Assembly (NCBI GenBank): GCA_036244855.1
Contig: BQKZ01000008.1
Span: 185,255-249,254, forward strand
Source of the DNA: Temnopleurus reevesii
Lineage: Eukaryota; Echinodermata; Echinoidea; Temnopleuroida; Temnopleuridae
DNA: 64,000 nt
Direction: 5' to 3'
Made by a program: the position numbers and the translations under genes. The notes beneath the pieces were generated by a model. That model was not told where the DNA came from and did no database searches. It was given only the letters and a program-made list of their open reading frames with translations. Position 1 is the stretch's first letter. Every line of letters begins with the position of its first letter. This document shows, one piece after another, positions 11,428-23,219 of the stretch.

Positions 11428-11611
11428 CCAGGGCGGTGTTTCACCAAGATAAGAAAGACTTTACGCACGACTTTACGTTCGACTGGTACCCCTTCTTGTG
11501 CGTAATATTAAGGGTTCACATTATTACGTGCATTCAGCGCAAGAACTGATTACCAGTCGAACGTAAAGTCATGCATAACTTTAAGAACGACTTGGTGAAA
11601 CACCGCCCAGG
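11428..11611. mobile_element. Palindromic MITE, GGGCGGTGTTTCACC family, copy 1
   Basis: The ends GGGCGGTGTTTCACCAAG and CTTGGTGAAACACCGCCC are perfect inverted repeats. Pairing continues inward through AAAGACTTTACGCACGACTT / AAGTCATGCATAACTTT and TACGTTCGACTGGTA / TACCAGTCGAACGTA. The RNA would fold into one long hairpin. A second copy lies at 21222-21363. Confidence 0.85.
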
Positions 11612-11731
11612 TGGTTCACATATTTATTTCTATCTTCCATATTTTGGGGTGGTTGTCATCTCCCACAAACCACCAGAATGGTGTAATACAGTCGAAAATG
11701 AAGTCACTACAACAGGAGTGTAAAAGACTAA

Positions 11732-11995
11732 GCATACAATGGGTGACTTCAAGTACGGTGTTGAACGCTGGTGTTGGTGTTGCAGCAAAACCAAACACCA
11801 GCCCCAACACCAAACTTGAAGTCTGTCGGTGTTTGGAGTAGACCTTGCAAGATTCTGACATATTTCCGGTCATTTCTGTATCACTTCTGTAAACTGACCA
11901 ACGGTGTTGGTGCTCGGTTTACGGACCGTTTTGCTCTCTCAACACCAACACCAACACCAACACCGAACACCATACTTGAAGTCACCCAATGTGTG
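11732..11995. mobile_element. MITE-like element rich in AACACC repeats
   Basis: The ends CATACAATGGGTGACTTCAA and TTGAAGTCACCCAATGTGTG are inverted repeats. Internal ACGGTGTTG / CAACACC arms are built from GGTGTT and AACACC words, ending in (CAACAC)n at 11940-11965. It lies 120 bp from the preceding MITE. The open frames at 11611-12037 are translations of this repeat. Confidence 0.75.
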
Positions 11996-12592
11996 CTCAT
12001 AAGTGATCAATTATCTAAAAAAAATCATATTTATTAAACAAGCATGACATTTATAAAGAATGTGCAAGTGTGAAATAGATATAACTTAAGTCATTATGGA
12101 TATTAGTAAGACCTATAAATGATAATTGAAGAAAACTTATAGAACAGATTGTGCTATAATAATCCAAGAAAATAATGTGTGATCATTAGTAATCAGTCAT
12201 CTTACAGAAATTCATATTTATGAAATAAGTACAAAATTGTGCAAAAGAATGTGCAAGTACAAAAGAAATATGAAATCAATATGGACATTGGTATAACCAA
12301 TTCAACAATGACAGATATTTCCAGATCATCCGTCATTATTTAGAAAACATAAATCTTGATGTAACCAACAAATAAAAGAAGATGAAGAACGTATTGTGCT
12401 AAGAAAAGAAAAGGAAAAATATAAGAGTGCCAAAAATACTATGTAAATAAGTTCATAACAAGACAGAATTACTTTCCATCACATAATTCATTTTTCACAA
12501 ATGTTCCTATCAATGTTTTGTATGAGCTCCAAAATTATCATAATTATAGAATCATTAAAAGGGCATGATGATATAAAATGCCTGACTGATTA

Positions 12593-12784
12593 AGCTAACA
12601 CGATATAAACTATTTCAGAAAAGTTAATTGGGCCATGCACAGATAATAGAACCGTATATGCCATGTATTCAACTGTGCAGACAAAACAATCATAAGCCGG
12701 TTCCAATTTTAATAGCATTACAAAGGACCATTGAATTTGCATTCAACTTAATTTTTCGAATATATAGTTTATATTGTGTTAGCT
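12593..12784. mobile_element. MITE-like element, AACACGATATAAACT family, copy 2
   Basis: AGCTAACACGATATAAACTA on the left and TAGTTTATATTGTGTTAGCT on the right are inverted repeats. The interior (CTATTAAAATTGGAACCGG and GTTGAATACATGGCATA on the minus strand) matches copy 1 in opposite orientation. Confidence 0.8.
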
Positions 12785-12982
12785 AAACCAAATACAGCTT
12801 AAATTTGAGAATAATAATCAATCTCATGTTTTTTAATTCAGAAATATGCATTTAAATCAATCAATTTTTTTAACAGACAAAGGTATTTGGTTGAGCTGTT
12901 TCAGAAACACTCAATTTGCATTCTAATTCATATTGATAAAATAATTGAATACTTTCTCTTAACATATTGAACGTTGGGCAAA

Positions 12983-13168
12983 GGTTTATCCAACACTAGA
13001 GGATACGCAGTCCACACAACTATTGGTTAAAATATGTCAAACTTATGATAGAATTTTGCTCAAGCCGGTGAATATAGATTTTTGAAAAAACAATTTTAGG
13101 CCAACTTACAGTAGAAGTTCAAACAATAGTTGTGTGGACAGTATGTTGACAAATGTTGGGTAGGCTTT
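12983..13168. mobile_element. Inverted-repeat element with GTCCACACAACTATTG arms
   Basis: CAGTCCACACAACTATTGGT (13009-13028) pairs with ACAATAGTTGTGTGGAC (13123-13139). Weaker pairing extends outward (TTATCCAACAC / GTTGGGTAGG), giving arms of about 50 bp. Target duplication not resolved. Confidence 0.6.
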
Positions 13169-16147
13169 TGCTCCACATGTCTAATAGTCTGTGTACAGTA
13201 ATGTCAGGGTCTAATTAATATCTTATTGCAGTCATAGTAATTGTGCTAGATAGGTAATACATATCATTATATTTATGAATTTCATTTAAACTCTATTAAA
13301 CAAGAGAAACCTAAGACAAAAATATTTCTTAGACAGGTAACAGAATTTAGTTACATGCATTAACTGTGAAGTTATAAAAAGTAAGTTAAAGAATGAAAGT
13401 TAGTTAGTGTGTTAGTCAACGAAAAGAAGAAAAAAATATGTGTACACTCAGAAGACTGCATCAGTGAAAATTTGATGAAATATTTACAGGGTCACTCTCA
13501 GAAAAAATGAAAATTGTTGATTTTCAAGGAAAATAGTCAAAGGATTGAGAAAATTTAGAGTCAAATTTTGGTGAACATCAAGCAATTATGATACACTCTA
13601 TTCTCAATGTTGACTGGCCTCTGAATGAACATTCTTTCATAAATTTCAGAGTATATTAATTGGGATAACATTGCTTTACGCTGAGCTAAGATACTCTCGC
13701 AGCTGAATCTTTTACACATTTCCTGGATCTTATAAGCAGATATTGGGGTGATAGAATAAATTGTATGATAGATGATGATTTCATTTTATAAGTAATTCTA
13801 TTTATAAGTTATTTTCATTCCATGAATAATTATATTTATAAGTGAAAAAAAAATAATAAGGTATACTTTCTCAAGGTTTCCTTACTGCTGTGATATTGGC
13901 AATGAATATATTTGCTCAAAGATTCGCTTTCTAGGAGGCTGAAGCAATAAAATTTGGGGTGGGTTTAAGCATAAATATGGGGGGTGGATAAATGATACAG
14001 AATTCTGCCGATCTACACTGGTAATTTCTGAGCAGTCATTATTGGAGCATCTTGCGCAATAAATAGGTAGCTATAAACTGCATCAAGATTATGGAATATT
14101 TTGAATAATATATGACTGCTTGCTTATATGATGTAATTTGGGGAATTTAACTGCATTTTATGTTTTTGGCGCTTGGAGAAGAGCAAGGGGCTGATGAACA
14201 AAGCTGTCAAATTGACACCGAATTATATTAAAACCTATATGATATGAATTAAATTTCTTGAAAGCAATATCCTTTCAGCTGACCAAATCCAAATTATATT
14301 GTAGTCTAGTAATGCAAAAAGTGATGTGACACATTTTACTTATAAAAACTCTTTTCTTGCATTTTTCTTATTTTGTATTTATCAAAATTAAGAAATAATT
14401 TGATGTCCCTTTTGGTAGCTTCATTCATCAGCAGTTGGTTAAATAGGTGAGGGAAAGCTTAGGTGTTATAATGGAATAAATAGGATAGCAGTGTTCAGTA
14501 GCACTCAGAAGAAAACACACACGCGACAAAATGCCCACACACACACGGTGTATCAAAAGAAGTTGATTTGGAGAGTCCAATCCCGTCAGGAAAATGAAGA
14601 GCGCCCTCTATCTTACCTTGGTTTTGACCTTGGGGATTCATTGATCGCTGAAGAGACATTGCTATTTTGAGCTTGTCTAGAGTAACGAAATTGGGGAATG
14701 AAGCATCACATTTTCAAATTAATTTCTAAATTTTAGTAATTACCATGATTTATTTGATTTTGCATTCAAAATGGGCAATTAAAGGACCTAGAATCAGAAT
14801 CACTGGACAAGAAATTTGAAAATATATATTTTTTCAATGTTATCTTATGTTTTATAATTTAAAAGAAATTCAAGGAGAACAATAAAAATTGATTATTATA
14901 TAATTTGAATTTGCTTATTATAATAGTTACTGAATGACATGTATTGGCATTTTGAGATTTAAAAAAACTTAACTTTTTTACTAAATTGAATCTTGGTATA
15001 ATGATATAACGCTTTGAATTAATAAAAATATCAGAATAAAGCACCCTGCGATTCCAAGTAATTAGAAGCCAAACAAAATATGCTGATTAACACAAAAAGA
15101 CGTAACTGCATTGCATGAGTATATTCTCAAATGATGTACATATATCACTGGGTTAGGAACCACATATATACACCAACCAATTAGAAATAGCTACACGAAA
15201 GCATTCCTGTAAATGTATGACATCCTCAATTATTACTGAGAAACGAATGAGCTACAATGAATAGGAGTGGAAAATAAATTCAGTTAGACATTATTATAGA
15301 ACATTTAAGAATATAATTCATAAAACCATCACCATTCAACAATGAAAGAAATGTCACATGAATTAACACTCTTGTGTTAAACACATTTAAAGTTATGTAT
15401 TTAGAAAATAGCAACAAACCCACAAAATATACTATTTGTTTCTTAATATTCTAAAATTTGATTAAAGGTTAATTTAAAATGCCTGCCACCGTTCAATTTA
15501 TGATACGATATACAACTCATCTGAAGAAAAAGTCTTATGACACATTAAAGTTAGTGTGTGTATATAATCATACATATGACTGAATATAAACAATAGGTTT
15601 TATTACTTGTTAATATAATACTTTGAAACTGTAATATTTGTCATCATCAGTTACTTCTTACCAAGCATTCGAACAGGCAAACTCAATCCTTCCAATGTTT
15701 AAGAACAAAACAATGCATATTGATTTAATAACTAGACTTGAAAATATTTTCCAGGTTTACTACAGTTGTATTTTGTAGGTGTTATTTTCTATTTCAATCT
15801 CTCAATGCATGTAGTTACTAAAGTTATTACTCATACACAACTCATATTTCACTTTTGATAGAGCAAGAGGTAAACATTATTCTTATTTTGAAATATACAG
15901 AGCTGATTAAGTAATAAGGACTAGAGGAGACTGTTCTCATTTAATACCCTCTTTGATAGTTTGAAAATAAGATTAATAATTGGTCTTGAAGATAGAGCAC
16001 TCTTTTGCTGTCCACATGGGCAACATTATGAGAACATGGAAAAAGTGCATGTTATTCCTCTTTCAGTAAACTAATTTCACTTGAAAAGATGACTAACTTG
16101 ATAGACAGGATTGCCCTACAACAGAAAAGCCCTAAACTGAAACAAAA
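13169..16147. other. Intron sequence with nothing recognisable
   Basis: Long AT-rich stretch with a CA-rich spot near 14513-14546. No exon, RNA gene or clear repeat could be supported. Confidence 0.5.
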
Positions 16148-16415
16148 TACAGTTTAATCTCGTTATAACAAAGTCATTAGGACCAGAGAAATTACCCCTA
16201 TATATTGGAATTTGGAATTTGGACTTTATTAATTTGAACGTCATCGACATATACAGCCAACATTTTGTTCTGAATACATTTTTTCATATACATTGAAACC
16301 CTTGTTATAGCAGGACCAAAATACAATAAAATACAAAGAGATGGGACCAGGAAAGTTATCTTGTTGTAACAAGAGCTCATTATATCAGTGCTCTTTATAA
16401 CAAGATTTGACTGTA
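16148..16415. mobile_element. TA-flanked pogo/Tigger-like MITE, copy 2, with inner insertion
   Basis: It has the same layout as 9123-9301: TA|CAGTTTAATCTCGTTATAAC ... CAAGATTTGACTG|TA. Compared with copy 1, about 85 bp is inserted near 16207-16292, bounded by similar words (TATATTG and TATACATTG). A nested insertion with a short target duplication is a reasonable reading. Confidence 0.75.
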
Positions 16416-17231
16416 CAATCTTATGGCCCTACAGATGTGAAGTGCGGACTCATTTTCTGTTAACCAATAACTAGCTTGAATGAGCTTCGATGATGATTAG
16501 CCTTCGAGAGTTTGCCTCCCAGGCACGTAACACTTGAAATTGATACATTTCACTTCAACATGCGATGATAATTTTGCTCTTAATAAAAGCCCATTTTCCA
16601 ATTATAAATTGTGGTTCTTCGCTTTATACCACTGAAATCATTTGACATTTCCAAAGGACCTACTCATTTGCTATTTTCCCAGATATATTTATACTAAAAT
16701 TGGTTCATGAAGCATAATTTGTCTCCACAATGTTTCAATGATAATAATAATACATTTATTCTGATAATAAATCTTTAATTCTAAAAGTAATGTTAATGAT
16801 ATCATTCTTGTGGTTTCAGTTTTTGTGCGACGTATTTTACCTATTTTTCTTAATTTAGATTTCATATAATACTATTGCTAATACCTGTGGTTTTGCAAGC
16901 TATATACATCAAATGTTTGTTGATTTTAATTGGCCTCCCTTTATATTTGTTTCATACGATAGCCATTTATAGAAAGTGAGTGACAAAATTTTACAGATTT
17001 TTCTGAGGAAAAAATGTTGTATGAACTAGGGATTATAAACAGACAACTTATTTATTTGGTGTGTTTTTTTGTCATAGGTGTAAATGACTTAATCGTAGAG
17101 TACAGATCATACACATCTTTTTAACATTGAGAGAGGTATCATTTTAACTGAGAGAGAAATATGTTTGAACAAAAAGTATTTCATATATTTCTCAAAGAAA
17201 GAAACAATTCTAAGATAGAGTGAGCACTTAC
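16416..17231. other. Intron sequence next to the PAS exon, nothing recognisable
   Basis: AT-rich. I saw no further exon, promoter or repeat. Confidence 0.5.
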
Positions 17232-17411
17232 TTCTTCCCCTCCGCCACTTGTAGCCGACGCTATTTTCAGCAGCGGCGGGTGCAACAGGCTCTTCTGGTG
17301 TGCTTGCATATTTGTTTTCGCTGATGTCCTCAAAGTTGAGGATGCACATGATGATCTCCTCATTTTCGTTCTTGACGGGAGCAACCAAAACACTACAAAG
17401 GAATGAGGTAC
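17232..17411 (-). CDS. KCNH2/6/7-like (erg): ERG-type K+ channel, exon encoding the end of the PAS (eag) domain
   Basis: This exon is read from 17411 down to 17232 (180 bp). It is preceded by a pyrimidine-rich acceptor (CTTTCTTTCCCAG) and followed by a good donor (A|GTAAGTG). It is phase 1 at both ends. The peptide contains SFLCSVLVAPVKNENEEIIM then CILNFEDISENK, which matches the last beta strands of the ERG PAS domain (vertebrate: [27 protein letters not shown]). The PAS domain packs against the C-terminal cyclic-nucleotide-binding-homology domain and slows channel closing. After the PAS end comes an acidic/Ala-rich stretch (EEPVAPAAAE) and a basic WRRGR. The phases match those I recall for vertebrate KCNH2 exon 3. 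The preceding exon, carrying most of PAS, was not found in the window. The family call is secure. Which ERG paralogue it corresponds to is not decidable, and invertebrates often have one gene for all three vertebrate ERGs. Confidence 0.92.
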
Positions 17412-18540
17412 CTGGGAAAGAAAGAAAGAAAAATTCATTATATTGAATTCTAATTCTTGCACTTCATTCAATGCTTTAAATTGTCAGTATATTAACATTA
17501 TTGTTAACAACATATGAAACAAGAAGAAGAAAAATAAATGAAGTTACAATTATTATGAACTAAGGTTTTTGAAAACACATCGAGCAAAAGATTACATATT
17601 TGTATATCAGAAATGTAGAATTGCACTTGACCTACTAAAAACACCTTCTGAATAAAGAGGTAAAGGATTATTTATTTGGCACCAATTACAAGACAATTAC
17701 AAGTTAAATTGTTCTTCATCAGCTTCTATTCCTTCTTCTTTGTCATCATCAGCATCTATCATCATAATCATCTACATCCTTCCTATCTTTCTTATCCTAT
17801 TTTTTCCTTCATGTTCCATCTTCTTGATGATTGTGACCATCATTATTATTGTCATCATAATCATATTTTTTAAGTTGCATCTGTATGTTTATATGACATT
17901 TGGTTGTATCAGTAGAATGCAAAGAAGCATTGCATTAGGCGATACACAAATATTTCTACTATTAATATCATGAACATCATTATCACAATTATATTTATCA
18001 TTGTTATCATCCATTGAACCATAGGAAGTGTTTGAAGATTATTAGAATACGATCCTTCTAATCAACCAAAGACAAACAGGTGTTTAAAATAGTCTTCGCT
18101 ATCGTTTAGTTGTCTTGTCTATTCCCCTAACGTAGACACTAAAACATCATCGCCATTCTTATCTGTCTTCTTCTGTGTGTTCATCTTCATGACGATGCTG
18201 ACTATGATCATCATAACCATAATTGTCATCATCTTTAGATTCATCACGACCATCATAATTATAATTAACATTGTCATCAACAAGACAACCATCATCATCC
18301 CCATAATCATTACTATTATCCAATAAACTATGTTCAGTGTTTGAAGATAAGTAGAAGAACTATGACCCAGGATATACACCCAAATACATTCACATCTACC
18401 ATAGACGATTAAATAGGCTTTCAGAGAAAAAGTCATTCATTGTTAGTCATCAATACCATACCTCTTTACAGTGTAAGAATGTAGCAAATAATTTTGATTT
18501 TTACTGGAGTACCCTAATTATAAATCACCTCGCATTAATA
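17412..18540. other. Upstream intron with TCATC-rich diverged tandem blocks
   Basis: The acceptor side of the PAS exon is followed upstream by TCATCAT/ATCATAATC-rich DNA (17730-18340), compositionally like 1-590. Two diverged blocks around 18005-18090 and 18315-18425 share GTGTTTGAAGAT, a run of similar words, and TTAAATAG. Frames here are low-complexity. Confidence 0.5.
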
Positions 18541-18709
18541 TCAAGAGAGAGAAGAGAAAGGGGGAGGAGAAAGAGGGAAGGAGAGAGAGGGAGAGGAGAG
18601 AGAGGGGGAGGGGAGAGAGGGGAAGGAGAGGGAGAGAGGGAAAAGAGAGGGAGAGATTGAGAGAGAGAGAGAGAGAGAGAGAAAGAGCAAGAGAGAAGAG
18701 AGAGGGAGA
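18541..18709. repeat. (GA)n/GGGAGA purine tract at the edge of a gap
   Basis: About 170 bp is almost wholly G and A on the plus strand (GAGAGAG, GGGAGGAG units) and runs into the N run. Homopurine tracts can form triplex DNA and commonly break sequencing, which probably explains the gap. Confidence 0.9.
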
Positions 18710-19187
18710 NNNNNNNNNNNNNNNNNNNNNNNNNNNNNNNNNNNNNNNNNNNNNNNNNNNNNNNNNNNNNNNNNNNNNNNNNNNNNNNNNNNNNNNNNNN
18801 NNNNNNNNNNNNNNNNNNNNNNNNNNNNNNNNNNNNNNNNNNNNNNNNNNNNNNNNNNNNNNNNNNNNNNNNNNNNNNNNNNNNNNNNNNNNNNNNNNNN
18901 NNNNNNNNNNNNNNNNNNNNNNNNNNNNNNNNNNNNNNNNNNNNNNNNNNNNNNNNNNNNNNNNNNNNNNNNNNNNNNNNNNNNNNNNNNNNNNNNNNNN
19001 NNNNNNNNNNNNNNNNNNNNNNNNNNNNNNNNNNNNNNNNNNNNNNNNNNNNNNNNNNNNNNNNNNNNNNNNNNNNNNNNNNNNNNNNNNNNNNNNNNNN
19101 NNNNNNNNNNNNNNNNNNNNNNNNNNNNNNNNNNNNNNNNNNNNNNNNNNNNNNNNNNNNNNNNNNNNNNNNNNNNNNNNNNNNNNN
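18710..19187. other. Assembly gap (478 N)
   Basis: Run of N. Open frames drawn across it are artefacts. Confidence 1.
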
Positions 19188-21111
19188 AGATCAGTTTGGG
19201 GAAATGATAATATATCTTTATTGAATATCCAATCCAACAACATGTATTATTTCCCTCTGCATTAAAGGGAATATATTCAACTATGATATCATCACAAAGA
19301 GATCTTGTGAAAAAAAAAATGGAAAAGAAACAGCCAGGCTGATGCAGAAATAGGCATTCCCATATATTCTGTGCATTGCCAAATTGAGGACCATTGCAAT
19401 TTGCTACATTCAAATATTGCATTATAAATAAAAGTAATATTGTACTGGAAAAATGATAGACAAATACCCAGTGCACTTTTTCTTTCTAGTGTGTGATGAT
19501 ATATTCTCAGATTGTTTTAAACAAGATGCACCAAAACGACAGTAAAAATGTATCTCTATAAGTTTTGAACAAGTCTTTCAAAAATTGAAGGCATTTTATG
19601 GCACTTTTTAGTGATTTTCATTGAAATATTCATGTATAGATAAGAATTAATAGTATGTGGTAGTATTTTGAATTGTTTAAAAATAAAGATGTCTAGCATC
19701 AATAAACATTAGAACATCTATAGTAAAAAATATGAAGTTAGTAATTTTACTAAAAGTACATATGAATGTAATGCCCTTATCCACATTTTTTCACATCCAT
19801 TACACTTAAGATTTTTCACATCCTTTGCAATATGGATTTTTTTCACAAAACTATAGCTTAAATTCCTGCCTATTATCACAACACCTTGATGTATCAAAAA
19901 TCACAAGTATATGCCCCATTGTGTGAGGAAAGTGCAGAGGCATTGGAAGGTATTATCTCTCTCCGAATCAGAGGAATATTGTTGCCAATTTAGTCCCCAT
20001 TCGACATGAAGTCGAGATGTAATTACAAAACGGTGACAACATGGAAATAGGCCCTCAGGTGTAGGTCACACCAAGTAATTAACCAATTATGAAACGCTGC
20101 CATGCATGAAAGAGGGGAAGAAATGGATGACAATTCTACCAAAGTTCTGAATTGGTAGCTCGTATATCATATATAGACATTCAAACCTTCCTACACTGTG
20201 ACAATCCAATTGAGACAAAGAAAAAGTGGATTTAAACCCTTCAGCAGCTACAAGTAAATTGCCTGAACCAGCCAATATTACTCACTAAACCGCCCAAAAC
20301 TGCTCACCATTTCCAAAGCACTATATTCTATAAATTTTCATGGGGCTATAATGATAAATTTGGTATGTACGTGATCCTCATGTTCCCAAGACAATTTTAC
20401 AAAGAAAAATATGAAGCTGTTCAGAGTTATTGCATATGGTTCATAAAGATGCATTAGAGACAGCAATAATGCTATACCTTCCAGTGAGCGATACAACTTG
20501 CTACAAATGCAAGATTATAGATGCCATTCATCAAGAAGTATATATTTCATTCACTTCATTCGCTTTAATCACATCATCTCTTTCAATGCCTCAGATTTTG
20601 TTTGCATTCCTAATGTATTATAATGTGAAAATGAAACCTATCATTGACAAAGAATATTCAGTATGTTTTGATTGCAGACTGTAAGATTTCCAAATTCAGT
20701 ATCAATACAAAACAAATCCATCCTAAGTAGCATTACCACGGTGAACGGCCAATTTACAACCCAGCTAAAAGCCAACTATGTTCCGCTTAATTTTGCATTG
20801 CCATGGCAACAGACAATTACCCTCAAGTTATTTGATGATGAGTGGGAGAAACAAACAGGAAGATAAGATGGGGAGAAAGAGGGGGATTACAAAAGAGGGG
20901 TGGATAAGAAACCATAGCAAAGGATGCCCTAATAATTTACAAACCCAGTACGTTTACAATGTTCTGATATTTTCTATATCATGTATATGAATGGTGCTAA
21001 ACCCTGTATTGACAAAAAGACATTAATGTATTTTCCTTTATGTGAACAGAATATTGATTGTTTATGTCAATGAAGTTTAATAAATCAATTCAATTCAATT
21101 CAAACCTACTC
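19188..21111. other. Intron/flank with nothing recognised; A/T tail-like end near 21070-21100
   Basis: AT-rich. Near 21076 the text AATAAATCAATTCAATTCAA resembles the short-repeat 3' tails of non-LTR retrotransposons, but upstream sequence shows no recognisable reverse-transcriptase motif. Confidence 0.4.
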
Positions 21112-21455
21112 CAAGTAGGGACTGTAAATTGGGAGGCACAAGGGGACTGCACCCTCTTCCCCCAACCCAACCCCCTTCCACTAAATGCATGAAAATATAT
21201 AGGCCCGTATTATGATATCAAGGAGGTGTTTCACCAAGATAAGAAAGACTTTACGCACGACTTTACGTTTGACTGGTATCCTTTCTTGCGCTGATTGCGC
21301 GTAATATGATGAATGAACGTAAAGTCGTGCGTAAAGTCTTTCTTATCTCGGTGAAACACCTCCCAGGTAGGGACTGTAGAATCGAAGGCACAAGGGGGCT
21401 ACACCTTCTTCCCCCCACCCCCTTTCCACTAAATACATGAAAACATATAGTGTGT
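21112..21455. repeat. 90-bp direct repeat flanking a palindromic MITE
   Basis: AGTAGGGACTGTAAATTG...GGCACAAGGGGACTGCACCC...CCACTAAATGCATGAAAA (about 21113-21202) recurs at about 21366-21450 (GGTAGGGACTGTAGAATC ... CCACTAAATACATGAAAA). The MITE at 21222-21363 lies between the two copies. Confidence 0.8.
21222..21363. mobile_element. Palindromic MITE, GGAGGTGTTTCACC family, copy 2
   Basis: GGAGGTGTTTCACCAAGATA... pairs with ...GTGAAACACCTCC. AAGAAAGACTTTACGCACGA pairs with TCGTGCGTAAAGTCTTTCTT without mismatch. It is a shorter, better-preserved relative of 11428-11611. Confidence 0.85.
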
Positions 21456-22400
21456 AAAAAATTGTAATACACAGCCCCTCCCGCTTTCACCACCATCTGC
21501 AGAATCTGCATAATATCTGTTCTGAAATCATAAAACAAATTCCTGCAAATCTAGCAGATACACTGAAGCTTATGATAATAGTAGCTGAAGGGGGAAATAT
21601 GTAAATGTTTGATTGGAAAAATTGTAAAAAAGGAGATTTTCCATGGAAGCTCTTTCTCTGAAGAATTTCTCTTGCAGGATTAGGATGTAGGTTTGCTGTA
21701 TAGAAATTAGTAAATTAAAGCTCACTGAACTGAAATGCAATCGCATCATTACAGGCATACTTTAACAAGCCAAATCATCACAAAAAATAATGTATGTGAT
21801 AATGTTGATATGAATAAAATGCATATTTCTACCCAAAAAGGGTTTTAAACAATACATCAGCGATCATAAAGCACATGGTTGTGTGTCAGTCAGACAGTTT
21901 TATGCACTAAACTTGAATCGGGCACTGCTGTAGTGTCTTAGTGTTTGGCCGGATGCTTAGAGAACACCAATGGTCAATTGCTTCTATAAATTCCTTTGTT
22001 TTAACCAAAGGTTTAACATTATGAATATAACACTGACTCAATTAGCTACATTCAAATTTTCATCTTATTCTCGAGAATGTTAATCGTTGCCTTTTTTATT
22101 CATGCCCATATCAAGTAAATGGGTTTGTAACAATGAGGGGTGTTTTTCAATAGATTTTCCAATAACATACAATTAAACATAATAAAACATATAACAGAAA
22201 ATAAAATATGATACACATAATTAGAGCATCATTGTATACTCCGTTCATAAACTATACCGAGATGTACAATTGTACCATTAAAATGATAATAATTGATAAT
22301 ACTGAACATCTCTATTCAGAAGACAAGGAGAGAGACGCACCAAAAATTGGAGCTTACAATCAGTGAGTCTCCCAAAAGTAATGCAAATCTGAAATTCCGA

Positions 22401-22873
22401 TACTGTAAAAATTATTTCTTTCGTGTCCAGAAACTTTCAGGGTTTCCATCGGTGACAATTTTTTTGCGTATTTAAATTTGCGGTCGGAACCATTTGTGAA
22501 TTCACAGTCGGCAAATACTGGGGTTTTTTCACATGAAAATACCAGTTATAATTTAAACATTTTTGGTACTTATTACTAGGCCTAGTGATAATGATTTTTG
22601 TTTTTGTTTTAACACACTCCTAATTTACAGTACAATGACCACACAGGAGTTGACCTACATTATGCAATAACACTTTACTGTGTGTGTAGGCCATTAATAC
22701 ATGCAATATGCGAAATCTGTGTATGTGCGCGACGAGTTTCGGACATTTCCTTGCATGGTTAATTTCGCGTGTTTTTCAAAACATTTTTCGCGCAAGGTTA
22801 ATTTTGTGGTTCAACATCCACATGCGAAAAGGGCGAAAATAAAACCGCCACGAAAGAAACCACGTTAACAGTA
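22401..22873. mobile_element. TA-flanked MITE with TTTCTTTCGTG arms
   Basis: TACTGTAAAAATTATTTCTT on the left and AAGAAACCACGTTAACAGTA on the right are inverted repeats bounded by TA. The interior carries CG-containing words (TTTCGCGTG, CGCGCAAGG, CATGCGAAAAGGGCG), as in many marine-invertebrate Tc1/mariner-like MITEs. No transposase frame. Confidence 0.7.
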
Positions 22874-23219
22874 TTCCAGACATGAAATAGAAAGAACATA
22901 CATGTAGTTAACCCACAGAGACAACAAAAAGCTTTAGAGAGATTGCTAAATAAACGACAGGCGTAAATACAGTTAAAGCATGATCGTCAATCTGTCAAAA
23001 TTTGTTTCTAGGCACCAGCAACAAGTTCCCAGGGGCTAGCAGAGGAAAAAATCCCCAGGTACTTGATCAACACATTAGTCCTGCCCACTCAAAATTCAAA
23101 GGGTGAATATTTGTGGGGAAAATGCAAAGATGGTCACAACAAGTCGAGAGTATCGATTTTGCAATTTCCTAATGATGCGCTTATAGGTCCTAGGTTACAC
23201 TTCGCTTAGTGCACGATGG

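Noticed and set aside
18518..19476. Long frames up to 311 codons
   Set aside because: They cross the N run and a GA repeat; the residues are undefined or low-complexity.
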